From Heliocidaris tuberculata (taxonomy: Eukaryota > Echinodermata > Echinoidea > Camarodonta > Echinometridae): DNA of 64,000 bases. The stretch is taken from assembly GCA_025618425.1 (NCBI GenBank), contig CM046844.1:2718665-2782664 (forward strand), written 5' to 3'. Position 1 is the stretch's first letter. Each line of letters starts with the position of its first letter. Both the position numbers and the translations under genes were made by a program. Below the pieces are notes generated by a model, which saw only the letters and a list, made by a program, of their open reading frames with translations, had not been told where the DNA came from and searched no databases. Positions 10,574 through 22,315 of the stretch are shown here, in pieces.

Positions 10574-11060
10574 CCCGTAAGTAGGATTTTTGCGGGGAAA
10601 GGGGAGGGGGGTTCAACATTGGAAAAAGTGGACCTTTCTGAGGGAGCGAAGCGACCGAGTAGGGTTGGCGAGTGGGGGTCAGGGGGTGTGCCCCTCCAAG
10701 GGTATGGGCGCCAGCGTAGTCAGAATTATTTGACAGGGGGTGGGTCAAAATGTGAAGCCCGAACATTATTATACTACCACTCTGTAGGATTCCAAATTCT
10801 GAAAGCGAGCAAAGCGAGCGAGAGGAAAATAAAAATTTACTTTTGAATGGGAATTTTTTTTTTATTTCATTAGTCACCAATAGGTGAAATGTAAAGGTTT
10901 ATCTCTGGTCATCTTGTTGCCAGGAATCATTCATATTAATAAAGTTTTTAGGAAGTGAAGCGAACGGGGGGGGGGGGGGGGGGTACTTTGCTGATGTTCT
11001 TTTATAGAAAGGTAACCCTAATATCTTGGCGCTATGGCGATAGGGCAGTGACGTGCCCGA
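10574..11060. mobile_element. Probable hAT-like repeat fragment
   Basis: Begins CAGGCCCGTAAGTAGG beside G-rich sequence, has GGGAGCGAAGCGACCGAG and GCGAGCAAAGCGAGCGAGAG boxes, and a long poly-G run at 10965-10983. These match the composition of the verified hAT copies. A matching right end and target duplication were not found, so the limits are uncertain. Confidence 0.4.
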
Positions 11061-11167
11061 AAATTGTCCTAACTATATATAACTTACCATATAATATTAA
11101 ACTAGATAATACTGATATTTAAGTCGTCTCTTCAATGAAACTTGTAGGTTTGACAATAGATGATAGA
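11061..11167 (+). pseudogene. RT coding fragment to the left of the 4.4-kb hAT insertion
   Basis: The frame ending at 11167 reads SSMKLVGLTIDDR. This corresponds to the KFLGVxID-type motif that precedes the C-terminal part of non-LTR reverse transcriptases. The same frame continues at 15615 on the other side of the hAT element (LS, stop, KVHIDTI). It carries an in-frame TAA upstream, so it is already degenerate. Confidence 0.65.
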
Positions 11168-11649
11168 CATGGGCGTCAATCCGAATTAGATCGTGGGGGG
11201 GACACAAGTTCAGTGAGGATTGGGGGGGGGAATGGGGTCGGAGGACATAGAATGCGGTGTTTGCAGGGCATGGTGTGGCATAAGGGTTAACACCCCCCCC
11301 CCCCTCCCAGTATAAATTTAGTATCAGAAACAGTGAAATATATAGACTGAATAAAACAAAATAATATACGAAAGGTTTAATGTTTGCATTTTTTCCCTAA
11401 AAAGTGAAAATGTTCCATAATATATAACTTACTTTAACAGAATTTCTCAATAATTTAGAAACCCTTAGATCTATAGGGGAAAAGTGAGGGGCATATTAAA
11501 GCAAGGACCGCAATGGCGCGCTCATCTTGGTTTCATAAAGCCCCCCATTACACCAGACTCGTTCAGTCGTTCTCATCACTACATTCTGAAAAAAATGATA
11601 CCAAACGGGTTACAACTGTGGTGAACGCGAACGGAGTGGACGTCTCCCC

Positions 11650-11870
11650 TCTATATCTCTCTTTCTCTGTATTTTATCCATCTATCTCTCCGTCTCTCTA
11701 TATCTTTATCTCTCTCTCTATCTCTCACCCTCTCTTTATCTCCCCTCTATCTCTCTCTCTCACTTTATCTCTCCCTCTATCTCTCTCCCTATTTCTCTAT
11801 AAACTCTCTCTTTCTCTCTCTATCTCTCTCTCTATATCTCTCTTTCTATCTCTTCATCTATCCCTCTCGT
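11650..11870. repeat. CTCTAT/TCTC-rich microsatellite
   Basis: Imperfect pyrimidine repeats of CTCTCTAT type inside the hAT element. The long open frame across it is low-complexity and not considered coding. A similar tract is at 13235-13345. Confidence 0.85.
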
Positions 11871-12484
11871 ACATCGTTTATAACATTATTCTGCCAAAAG
11901 GGGGTTTGACGGCACGGATTATCTTAATTCAGAGAAACTCAGAAAAATAATGTTCTCTTAATCTCTTTGAACATGCACCTGTAAGGATTCAGAAAAGGCT
12001 AAAAAAAAAAAAACACTCATTCGTGACTTTGATAGTGTTTATGATAGGCAAGTGACGACACTTGGTATATTTCTATACTTCGCCCAAGCATTTGACATGA
12101 TTGATCACTGATCATATTTTTTTGCAAAAAATAAATAAATAAATAAATAACAACAACATTACACCATATATGCTGTTCCATTCAAATTTTATGATTGAAC
12201 TAGTCAACAGTTATATTATTACATTCTATGATGAATCATCAAAAATGAATTAATATCACCCTCAAAACAAAACAATGCATTTTAATTATTTTTATATTTT
12301 AATAAAGCAGAATATGATACTCAGAAAGACACAAAAGTCCCACACAAGGTAGTCAATGTTACATATCTTACATGTGATTTCTAATACAATAAACATAGTT
12401 CCCTACAAATTTGGCGTTGATATAATCCTTTCTAAGCATGTATAATTACATTTCCTTTTTTGCATGGAAAATGTGGTGAAAGTT

Positions 12485-13078
12485 TCATTTTATTCTTCCA
12501 AATATTCGTTCTCTGTTTTCTGAGTTTTGAACAAATGCAGCAGCTATGTCCCTGGCTTTGACATGTGCAAGTTGCTCCCTATGGACATGGCACAACATGA
12601 CATGGTTCAATCTCTCCTGCTTCATGGTATTTCTGAGCCATGTTTTTACACGTCTTAGGGCACTGAAAGATCTCTCTGCTTGGCAAGAACTTGCTGGTGA
12701 AACAAGCAGGAGTCTCAGAAGTTGCTCAACATTTGGGAACATCCCCCTAACTTCCGGAATCATGCCCTGAAATGCCTTCCTGCATTCTTCCACAGAAGAA
12801 TATTTGAACTGATGTCGGAAGAAGACCAATTCACACCTAAGACCATCCCCCAATTCAAACTTGTCAATGAGATCATCATCTATTGATCCACATAGTAGAA
12901 TCGATGCCAGTCTTTTCTGTTCTTCTATGTATGTTGAGGTGAAGTAGATCCTGAAATATGAAAGGGCACTGTCTATTAGCTTGAAGAACTCTACACGACA
13001 CTTTTCTTCTAGAGATTCTGAAACATATTGCTGCGATCCCTCAGTGTATCTAGCTGGAATTCTTTCTTTGCGTGACAT
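12485..13078 (-). pseudogene. hAT transposase C-terminal fragment
   Basis: This is a 197-residue open frame. Residues 131-149 read SCQAERSFSALRRVKTWLR and are followed by a conserved NHVMLCHVH stretch. This is the hAT dimerisation region (PF05699 type) found in hAT transposases and domesticated ZMYM/THAP-related proteins. Full transposases are about 600-800 residues. The N-terminal zinc finger and the catalytic core are not visible here, so the protein is truncated and unlikely to be active. It lies inside the TIR-bounded element 11168-15606 and is the probable relic of that element's own enzyme. Assignment to the hAT superfamily is firm; the exact family is not determined. Confidence 0.85.
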
Positions 13079-13370
13079 TAGGGGATCAATACTCTAATTC
13101 AGTCATTAAACTTCTCTCTTGGATCAGTTGCGCATTTTTCGTCAATTGTATTATTTTTGTTTTTATTTCAAACTAGAGTCTACTAAACTTGAGTAGCCAT
13201 TAAATAAAATGCATCTATGTATGAATTCAATTCTGCCCCCTCTCTCTCTCTCTCTCTCCTCTATCTCTCTATTCCTCTTTCTTGCTCTCTCCTTTTTTTC
13301 TCTCTCTCTCTCTTCCTCTAACATTTTTTAGCTATTTTTTTTCTATTTTCTCTTCTTTCCTTGTGGACAC

Positions 13371-14036
13371 CAGGCGCGCAGGAAGCAGTTTGGGATGGGG
13401 GGGGGGGGGGGGGGGCAAAGATTCAAGGGGGCTCACCTTTCAAGGGCTCATGTCTTCTCACCCCTAAAAAAACACACACGCTTTCCCACCCTCTCACAAC
13501 AATACAGATCCGACTACTAAATCAAAATTTTACTCAAAAATTCTCTGACAAGCATTTTTGGGGGTGTATTTTTACTCGAAAATTCTCTGACAAGCAAAAA
13601 AAAAAAAAAAAAAAAAAAAGGTTATCAGCATTTTTGGAGTGTATTTTTACTGGAAAATTCTCTGACAAGCAAAAAAAAACAAAAAACACCAGAATTATGC
13701 TAAAATTCTGCTAAATTTTGTCAAATTATGCTAAAGCGGTCAAAATTCTGCCAGAAAGCAGAATTCTGCCAACTCTGGCAACCTTGCGTCTAATACAAAA
13801 CCTCCACTACGTTAAAGTTTAAAGTTTGAATGCTTTATCTGTCTTCAGTGATCTCCATGCATACGAAAAATTAATACAAAGGCTTACAATTACGTAATAA
13901 AGCAATCAAGCTTTTAATATACACACGATTTTTACTCCTTTACTACTGATTTTTTTTTTTTTTATGGGGGGGGGGCTTTTTTTGGGGGGGGGGCGAAAAT
14001 GCATTTTGCCCCCCCCCCCCACTTCCGGCGCCTATG
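13371..14036. mobile_element. Nested hAT-type element with perfect 8-bp target duplication
   Basis: GTGGACAC flanks both sides (13363-13370 and 14037-14044). Left end CAGGCGCGCAGGAAG and right-end complement CATAGGCGCCGGAAG are imperfect inverted repeats, each adjoining a poly-G/poly-C run. The interior has tandem TTCTCTGACAAGC motifs with poly-A, and a GCAGAATTCTGC palindrome like that at 3766. No coding capacity. Confidence 0.85.
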
Positions 14037-14763
14037 GTGGACACATAATGTAACTGTAGTGTTACATTTAATTTGGACTGTGGACATGATACAAAATAGA
14101 AAATCTGATCCTATTTTGAAAGTTGAAACAATTTTTTGAATGAAAATATGGCCACCTACTACTAGTACTAGCCTAACTTATTATTAAGTTAGAGAATCTA
14201 CTAGTAAAAGTTACCATGGTAGGGCCTACTTAATACTCAAGAGTGACAATTTGGGCTTCTTGGCATGGCCTAAACTTAATAACAGACCTACACTACAGTT
14301 AAGTTAACAGTTAACTTTAGCCCTAACGTCAAGCCAAGGCTATAGGCCAGGGCAAAAAGCTGGAACAGGGCTTACTCAGTCTCAGACTGAGTCTAAATAA
14401 GGGGGCGTTGCAAATCGAGAGGTCCATCCTTCTCAGGGGCCCCACTCACAAGCATAGCTTTTTGGGGTCCCAATTTGCATCATGTTTGTGCGTCATGATT
14501 GCTATGTCTGGGTTTTTTTTTAATAAATTGAAATTGAATTGAAAAAAAACAAAAAAACAAAAAAACTTGCAATCAATTGCAAGTCAATTTTAGATCCAAG
14601 AATCAATCATAAGTCTTGTAATTTATCGAAAATTTGCAATTGAGTGCTTGTCTGCTTCCTGCAATAGGAAGTATAAAGTGATTTGCTGTATGTTCATAGT
14701 TGAAATTGATCTATCCATTGACTTGTAAATTTGCAACTGAAAATTGCTATCGATTGCATATAA

Positions 14764-15030
14764 CAGTGCCGGCACCAGGGGGGGGGGGTGCCTTTTGGGA
14801 AAAAAAGACAAAACTTACCAACTCCAATGTCAGGCAGTGGTGCTGGTGGCGCAGATATGAGCTGTTCGACACTACACAATAAGAACATGTCGCCCTTTTC
14901 AAAAGACACCCCCCCCCCCCATCCGGCGACGCCCTCCCCCCCCAAAAAAAAAAAAAAAATCTTTTTTTTTTTTTTTGGTGTGGAGGGGGGTGCGTTCGCA
15001 CCCTCCGCACCCCCCATGGCGACGGCCATG
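14764..15030. mobile_element. Possible further nested hAT-like MITE
   Basis: Starts CAGTGCCGGCACCAGGGGGG, and the right side, read in reverse, is CATGGCCGTCGCCATGGGGG, similar at about 15 of 20 positions. Poly-C, poly-A and poly-T runs fill the interior. Only TATAA is shared between the flanks (5 bp, not 8), so the boundary is uncertain. Confidence 0.4.
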
Positions 15031-15606
15031 TATAAGTTTCTTGCAACACCCCCTTAGACTCTCACAATCAGACTAAGATGACAGCTAGAGAGCAAGAGGA
15101 AATTTGGAATTTTAGTTAGGGTCTAAGCTTAATAATTACCTTTTTTGCCCTCGATGTTCTTGCCATCTTGATGTTCTCAAAGTTCAAAAGTTGTAATGCG
15201 TGCACATGGCCGGCCGGCCGGCGCAGCATGCGTATAGGGCGCGGCGGATGCGTACTGTATGTACGGGTACGGGCACTGAATGCTGGACTGTGGCTGGCCG
15301 ATCGTAGCGTACGTATACTCGCGTTACACATCTACCGTAGATTTCATTGAGCAAATCCGGGGGAAAAGGGGGAATAGGGTCTAATGAAAAGATGAATGGT
15401 CCAAAATAACGTATAAACAGTGGGAACACTTTAGTTCAGCTGGCAACTTTTGGAAAGTAAAAAAAAAAAAAAAAGTCAACACAGAGAGAAAGAGAGAAAG
15501 AAAAAAAGAAAAGATTTTAACCCCAAATCGTGGGGGGGACATTTCACCACCTGAAAATTCGTGGGGGGGACGTGTCCCCCCGTCCCCCCCAGGATTGACG
15601 CCCATG

Positions 15607-16211
15607 ATGATAGACTCTCATGAAAAGTACACATTGATACAATTTGTCGAACAATTTCCCGTAATATAGGAACTATAATTAAGGTTAAATTTTTTTCTTT
15701 CAACTTCTTCCCTGCTAATGCTGTACTCGACATTAATTTTACCCTATTTGAATTATGGCATTATTGTTTGGGGGAATACACACAATTCTTATCTTCATAG
15801 AATACTGCTTTTACAAAAGAAAGCCATGCGTGTTATTTGTAACACGTCATGGAGATCCCATACTGATGCCTTGTTTATAGAAAATAAAATAAAATCTTGA
15901 AGATAAGTGATTTATGTCGCTATAACCTTGGTCAGTTTATGTACCAGTTGAATAATAATGCTATACTCTCAATCTTCAATATAATATTCAATAAAAACAA
16001 TACTATACATCGATACCCTACACGACAATCTGACGAATTTCATCTGCCATTACCTAGAACTATACTCTCTAAATCCATATTCACTTTCACAGGTCCGAAG
16101 CTCTGGACCATTCTTGATAATAGCATCAAGAATGCCCCTAGTTTAAACTCTTTTAAATTTAGATTTAAAAAATTCCTTCTGAGTAATTATTCTCAAACGT
16201 CGGCTCTTTAA
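15607..16211 (+). pseudogene. Non-LTR retrotransposon RT C-terminal fragment, right part
   Basis: After the hAT element the frame resumes as LS, stop, KVHIDTICRTISRNIGTII, then shifts frame to LILPYLNYGIIVWGN (15718-15900), and shifts again to ISDLCRYNLGQFMYQ ... GPKLWTILDNSIKNA ... FKFRFKKFLLSNYS (to a TAA at 16209). YxxLILPxLNYGxxxWG and GPKLWxxLP...FKxxLKxxLL are hallmarks of CR1/jockey-type reverse transcriptases. At least one nonsense and two frameshift changes make it a pseudogene. Confidence 0.82.
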
Positions 16212-17930
16212 AACTCATCACCCCTCAACCTTCTTCAATTTATTTCACTGAACAGTGTACACGATTACGTTCCTATTCATTTTATGCTGCCATCCGTATT
16301 AGTCGGATTGACATTTCATGAACCTAGAAAAGTTGCGTACACTGAAGTTTTTTTGTTGATTTGTGATCTTATGTGGTCCTAGAACAATTTCAGCTTTGTT
16401 GCCCAAAGGGCAACCTTGAGCAATTTTCATAATTTGCATGAATCCAAAATTGCGCCTGGTAGCCATGTTGAAACCCAGCTTTTGAACTACATGTCACATA
16501 CTAGTGTATGAAACATGTATATAGGGGTTTCAAGGGACGTAGAATTCATTTCTGATGCACTTTTTGCAATTTAAGGTCACGTTCAGGTCATAAAGGTCAA
16601 ATAAAGGTCAAATTTGTCGCATGTGTACATGACTGTGCATACGTTAGATTTTTAAACTGTAATAGATGTCTAATGTTTAAATGAAGGGGCTTTGGGGGTG
16701 TAGAACTAATCTCTGAGATCATTCATTCATTTATTGGTCAGAAGGGGTCATTTCAAGGTCAAAGTTGACCTTGATATAATGGATAGTACTTTGTTTAGAT
16801 ATGATTTGTCTTTGATGGGTATGTGGTGCCGAATGCCTTGATTTTATATTTTCAATTTAAGTTGAGTTCACGAAAAGAAGGTCAGGTCAAGTTCACTCTT
16901 ACTCCTGGGTCACAAAGGTCAAAGGTCAAATATCTGTCATTTTTAGTTCATTGTCAGGACTCAGAGAATAGTGTATGTATTCAGAATTGTGCCGCTTCAA
17001 ATCATATCAGTTTAGTTTCTTTACGTTTTGGTATTATACTGCAAACCGATGAATGTTGAATTACTAAAAATACATTATATTACGTCGTATGACTCGAGGT
17101 GCTATAGTCCAGGATGTCCATAGAACCTATGCATAGTACTGGCGTCTGTGACAGTCTTGTTGGGCTGTTGATGATGTAGTAATGCACTAATTGGACTATC
17201 ATTTGGCTTGTATTACCGGTAATGATCTTTGTTGGAACCATGAGCGATTGTTACTGAGATTCTGAAGCTGTTACATATTTTTTCTTGTACATCAAGTTAA
17301 CAGATAGCATCAGCATAGGTTATTCTCCGCCATACATTTACGTCTCACTCATTATGCTCATATGGATATCCAAGTAGGCAAAATCTGTCACTGGCTAATT
17401 GAGTAATAACACAGCCCTTTAAGTTGTAGGAATTAACATCTACCATTATAATAAGATGATGCATTTCCTTTTCATTGTTCAGATTCTACAAATAATATTA
17501 TTGCTGATGAGAGCTGATCGACAAGAAACATGGAAATTTTCTCAATGGATGATACTGGAATGTATCTCTACTATCCGAGAACGAAAAATTCCTTAAACAG
17601 TATATTTCTTAGATGTCTCAGAAATTATTGTCTAGGAGCATGTTGAAAAGCCATGTAAAATATCATGATTGTGGATTTCTTCTGCCACTTTTGATTGAAA
17701 TTTGTATGTTTACCATACGTGAGATAGTCTGATCTGGATTGTTACAATTAAAATGCAAACTTTCAGTTTCAGATATACTTTGTAGACCTGGTATGTAGAT
17801 TATTATTAGGACTATGCAGTTCCATTGCAGGAAAGTCCATGTGTTCATCATGGGGTGTGGCGTTGGGAAGGTAGGGTCTATAGTTTACTACAATAAAAAG
17901 GACCTTCCCTTGCCGAATTCGATGATCTAG
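16212..17930. other. Non-coding stretch with AGGTCA clusters
   Basis: No gene is recognised. 16560-16930 is unusually rich in AAGGTCA motifs, including a direct repeat AGGTCA-A-AGGTCA at 16916-16928 and an inverted pair near 16755 (AAGGTCAAAGTTGACCTT). The rest shows no structure. Confidence 0.5.
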
Positions 17931-17933
17931 CTG

Positions 17934-17975
17934 GGCCCCGTTATAACACAAAGGTTTGCAATCAATCGCCAACAT
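17934..17975. mobile_element. MITE left end, GGGCCCCGTTATAACAC type
   Basis: Sequence resembling the GGCCCCGTT ends at 9362, followed by TTTGCAATCAATCGC, which is also reminiscent of 14564-14760. No matching right end was found. Confidence 0.35.
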
Positions 17976-18061
17976 CTCGTTCAATGGTATTATGAATACT
18001 GTAGAACGGAATAGCCACCAATGAATCCTTACCTAGTATAACACTTCGTGAGAATATTCTT

Positions 18062-18304
18062 ATGCCTAAACAGAGACTTGAATCCAGTAAACCCTTCTGG
18101 ATTTCTGCAGACAAACCAGATGAAGCGAGATTCTATCACAAACGTTGCTTTGGGAAAGTCTCATGTAATAAACATGAAGAATACCACCAAACCTGTGCTA
18201 GATCCCATCACCATGCTTCTGGGTTTTCAACTAGACAAATATTGGACGACACTAAAAGTAATCCATACTTACATCCCATTTTTGCAGATAATCCCTACAA
18301 TTGA
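18062..18304 (+). CDS. Unrecognised 80-residue open frame
   Basis: ATG at 18062 to TGA at 18302. The peptide has mixed, non-repetitive composition with His- and Cys-rich segments (for example HHHASGF and SCNKHEEYHQTC), unlike the low-complexity frames elsewhere. No signal peptide, membrane segment or domain is recognised, and no splice partners were identified. It could be a single exon, a relic, or a chance frame. Confidence 0.2.
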   Translation: MPKQRLESSKPFWISADKPDEARFYHKRCFGKVSCNKHEEYHQTCARSHHHASGFSTRQILDDTKSNPYLHPIFADNPYN

Positions 18305-18689
18305 AAATTTTTGGTACAACTGAGGGTGTAAATGGTGATATGGTATAAATGGTGATATCCATCACTTATACCAGATCTTCATCACCACATACATCACTGT
18401 GAATAATTGTGGACTAAAACCCTGGACTACAACAATGTTTCTAGTATATTATTTACAAGATACGTGTGACAAAATCTGACAGTGGTAGTCCCCTGTTCGT
18501 TCCATTGGTCGACCAAAGAGAGCAACTTAGAATTTTTGGCTATTAGAAATGCAAAACAAATTGGGTCGAAGACAAATCATTCCTATTCATTTGTGCCAAA
18601 TACAAAACATACTTGACCTCTCACCCTGTGATCAAGATGCATCAGAGTTTGGCTTAACTTTATTTGGTTGAAGATATAAGTTTTAAAGC

Positions 18690-18770
18690 TAAAAACTCCA
18701 CCACGAGATTCGGACCCGAAACCTTCATAGGCACGTCATACTAATGCAGTATCTACTGTCAAGTTCAACT
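18690..18770 (-). ncRNA. tRNA-like or tRNA-derived SINE relic
   Basis: The minus strand reads GAAGGTTTCGGGTCCGAATC followed by TCG, close to a tRNA T-arm with B box (GGTTCGAATCC with one change). A tRNA-like D- and anticodon-arm spacing lies upstream, but no full cloverleaf is evident. AATGA repeats at about 18940-18978 are on the opposite side and resemble a retroposon tail of another element. Confidence 0.3.
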
Positions 18771-18999
18771 TTGACCTTGAACTGATCCGTTTGTGACTGA
18801 TATTAACTGGAATTTTGAATGAATGATATCGCAGATTGATTGTGCATTATTATCCATTGTACACTGTAACCAATAATTGTAAAGTTTCATTGATTTGCTA
18901 TGTAAGATGTAAACCTATGCATTTTATTTTGTTGGAAGTGGAAATAAATGAAATGAAATGAAATGAAATGAAATGAAATTAAATAACATAGAATATTCA

Positions 19000-21900
19000 T
19001 TGAACCTCGCTGCATGAAACCATCTAGTTTATAAGGTTTGCGAGCGAGCGAAGCGACCGAGGAAAAATGTACTTTTCTTTGCTGTTGCTCATTTCAATAT
19101 AGAAAGTGGAACTAACAAGTATTCGGATGCCATGGCCATAGTATTTATTTAATGTATTTAATTGAATTTTAATTGAATTTCCCCCCTCATGTTTTATTTA
19201 AATTTCATGCCTCCAACAGTACAACAGTTAATTTCGGTATTGCTTTATTTACATCAGGGATGGGCCCTCGTATAAAGATTTTATTCCTTTTTAGCACTTC
19301 CCTTCGCTCTCATTATATTTCGTTTGGATTGTATGTGGAAATGTAATTATTGTAAATGTTATGTATTTTTTAATGATGAGTGTAAATAAATGAACTTTCA
19401 ACTTTGAACATAGAATAGGGGAGGAATGTTGAATAATCCCAGCATTTACTTATTGAATTTTATTCATTTTCAAAACCATGAACATGGAAGATCCGAAGAT
19501 GTACACCTGATTTATCATATAAATATGATACGTACATTGAAATATATAAAATTCTTCAGCCAGTAATGCAGTTTAAAGCCTAAATACGCAGGAAAGAACG
19601 GGGAATAATGTGAAAAATACAGATTTTTTTTTTTTTTTTTTTTTTGCAAGAAGACGGGGTGGGTGAGGGAGTGGTGGAGGAGGGAGGTGGGATTAATTCC
19701 GGCATAACCTGTGCTTGCTACAAGATCATTTGTCATTTTTAAACACCGCTATATACGTACAAGTTTAAAATGGTTTTAATTATATTTCTGAAAGCAGACC
19801 TAGATTATATGGAATCAGTAAACACAGTCATACATGATAGGCCTACAATCTGTGTGTATACATGTACGATGAAAATTGTTTCCATATTAAATTTCATATC
19901 AACTTTGCTTAATAATTCTAGTGACAAATGTCTTTTTTATATACAAGAAAATGCTTTTCAACTTGGTAAAACAAGACATTTTCATCAAGCGTTAAAAAAC
20001 AACAATCTAAAAAATATAGACCAACTCTTTGCTCATTATTCTTTTTAAAAAGGGTCACCTGTTAGTAAATCGCCATGACCACGAGACAGGAGAAACTTTT
20101 TCAAATATTTGTACCTTCTAGGAAACGTGCCTAAAATTGAAAAGCAGTCAGGAACCAATCAAAACAGGGGAAGGAATCGAAACTGTAAGCTAAATCTATA
20201 TTCTTCATCATAATTACAAAGTCATAACTGAGACTTGTGTCATTAATGGGGCAACTGGTATTAGGACGAGATGCGAGAGAGTGTATCGGAGGGGTCGTAT
20301 TGCCATCTTTTCACATTCTCTTCACATAACTGTAAAATTTTACATATATATCCTAATAACTAAATAAGTAATTAAAACAAAATTCATATAGTCACCAACA
20401 AACATGCCCTAAGAACCTAAAATGATGTTGGAGGGAACGAGAAACATAATCCCAGACCATAATATCATGATTCCTATATCATTGTATATACGTTTTTAAA
20501 AAGGTTGAATTGTGCACCCTTTGATGTTTACATCGCTAAAGGTATAACTTGCTCAGTAAATTTAATCTAGTTGATGATAGATTCAATTAATGGAAAGGGA
20601 CGACTTCCAAATGCCTTCTGAAATTAAAACCTATGCATATTTATGATGAATGAGACATACACAGTTCATATCACATATGTAAGTTTTATTATTTCATATA
20701 TGAATATGCCTATACTAGTATATCAAATAAGTAACATGGTAAAAAGCGATAAATATTAATGACTCTTTATGTCTGATAAAGCCAGTAAAAATCAGGAAGA
20801 AAATAGGAGAGGGCAACGATATTGAGAAAAAACAAGTACACAGCAGAAGACAAGTGGTATGAAAAATCGGGGAATGCTATGCAAATGAATACTTACAAAA
20901 TACACGTTAAGATAGAAACAGTAATGTGTTGAAAATGATACTCGCTGGTGTATTTATCAGAATATAGGGGTATAGGCTACTAATGTCAATATGTTATTTT
21001 ACGCCTTGTTTTCACCCAGCCTGTGTATGTGCCCCCCCCCAAAAAAAAGATGCCCTTTTTGTTGGTGCCTCCCACTTTGAAAGACGCTCCGCCTCCCCTG
21101 AGACACATGTAGAGATACAGATGAAGGGATGGGGAAAAATATAAAGATAAAAAGAGACAGATAAGTATAGAGATGGGGAGAGGAAGAAATAAAAAAAATA
21201 ATGAGAAACAGACAAGGAGACAGATAAAGAGAGAGAGAGAGGGGGAGGGAGGGGGGCGGGCGGGTGGGCGGGCAAATAAAGATTTGATACAATATAAAAC
21301 AAGATACATGGTGTCTAATAACCTTTACCTTCCATTCTAATTTACCAAAAACAACATATAAGAACGGATAAGCAGTTATATTTCTAAGCTAAAACTAATT
21401 TAGTTTCTTTGTTTTAAAAATGAAATGTACATGTAGTTCTGATACAAGTGATACAGGAAGCGTATATAAATCTTGTAGCGGCTTGGCTAAAGTTCACCCC
21501 TTATTCATATGCCTAAAAATTTGACGAGATGACACTATTCTTTCATTACCCTGTGTCTCATTTTCTAGGGAACTGGATGAAGAATTCCCAAAATGTTAAA
21601 AACAATTCATATATTTAGCCCTGACAAATACTTTGACTTCTTTATATGTACAAAATATGCAGTCAAATACAATCATTAATTTTTACCTCGGATAGATTTA
21701 TATTTGTATTGGTCACGTGGAACTCGTGTCTGGAAAGCGGACCTGTTGTTGTACTGACCTTCCTTCAGTTGTTATGGTTTTAATATTTAAATATTTCTAG
21801 AATAGAATAATTCATCTGTGTATTTTTTTATTACAGCTTTGTATAATTGTACCTACATGACATTTTACTAAAAGTGAGAAATCACGAATCAAATATGAAA

Positions 21901-22290
21901 TCCCTTTAAAAAATGTGGGTGAACTTTGGACACACTCTAACACTTTTTAGAACATGCGAATGGAATCTTTAATTTTTAACAAATTTGAAAATGAAGATAT
22001 ATGTTAAAGGCAGAATAAATTTCCAAAGTAAAACATCAGGAAAAACAAAAACAAAAAACAATAGCTGAATATTTCTCCGTACTATCGTTTATAAAATAAT
22101 AGATAATGCATGATAATTTTTTGAAAAAGAAGGCTGGAGAAGCTATGCTATCTAAAGCCATTATCATAAACATAATTGTATCTAATCATTTTTACTGACT
22201 AAACCTTTTCTCTTACTTCTGAATAAAGGAAACTGTGAATAGCAGTAATATACGGTTCTGATAAAATATGATGAAATATGTATATATATC
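19000..22290. other. Non-coding stretch
   Basis: Nothing gene-like is recognised. It holds a GCGAGCGAGCGAAGCGACCG box near 19040, an AT-rich ATAAATGAACTTTCAACTTT tail near 19388 typical of non-LTR 3' ends, a poly-T run (19625-19645) and a GA/GGGA-rich tract (21110-21270). Open frames there are low-complexity. Confidence 0.5.
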
Positions 22291-22315
22291 GGCTAAATAC
22301 ATGTAGCAAACATGC

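Larger units (their letters stand above)
11168..15606. mobile_element. 4.4-kb hAT transposon with 15-bp TIRs and perfect 8-bp target duplication
   Basis: The left end CATGGGCGTCAATCC (11168) is mirrored exactly by GGATTGACGCCCATG ending at 15606. ATGATAGA flanks both sides (11160-11167 and 15607-15614). Poly-G runs sit just inside each end. The interior holds a hAT transposase C-terminal region on the minus strand (12485-13078), pyrimidine microsatellites, a complete nested hAT element (13371-14036) and a possible third (14764-15030). The insertion splits a non-LTR RT reading frame. Confidence 0.92.

Noticed and set aside
13282..13714. Open frames over 13.3-13.7 kb
   Set aside because: They lie in pyrimidine microsatellite, poly-G and hAT MITE sequence.
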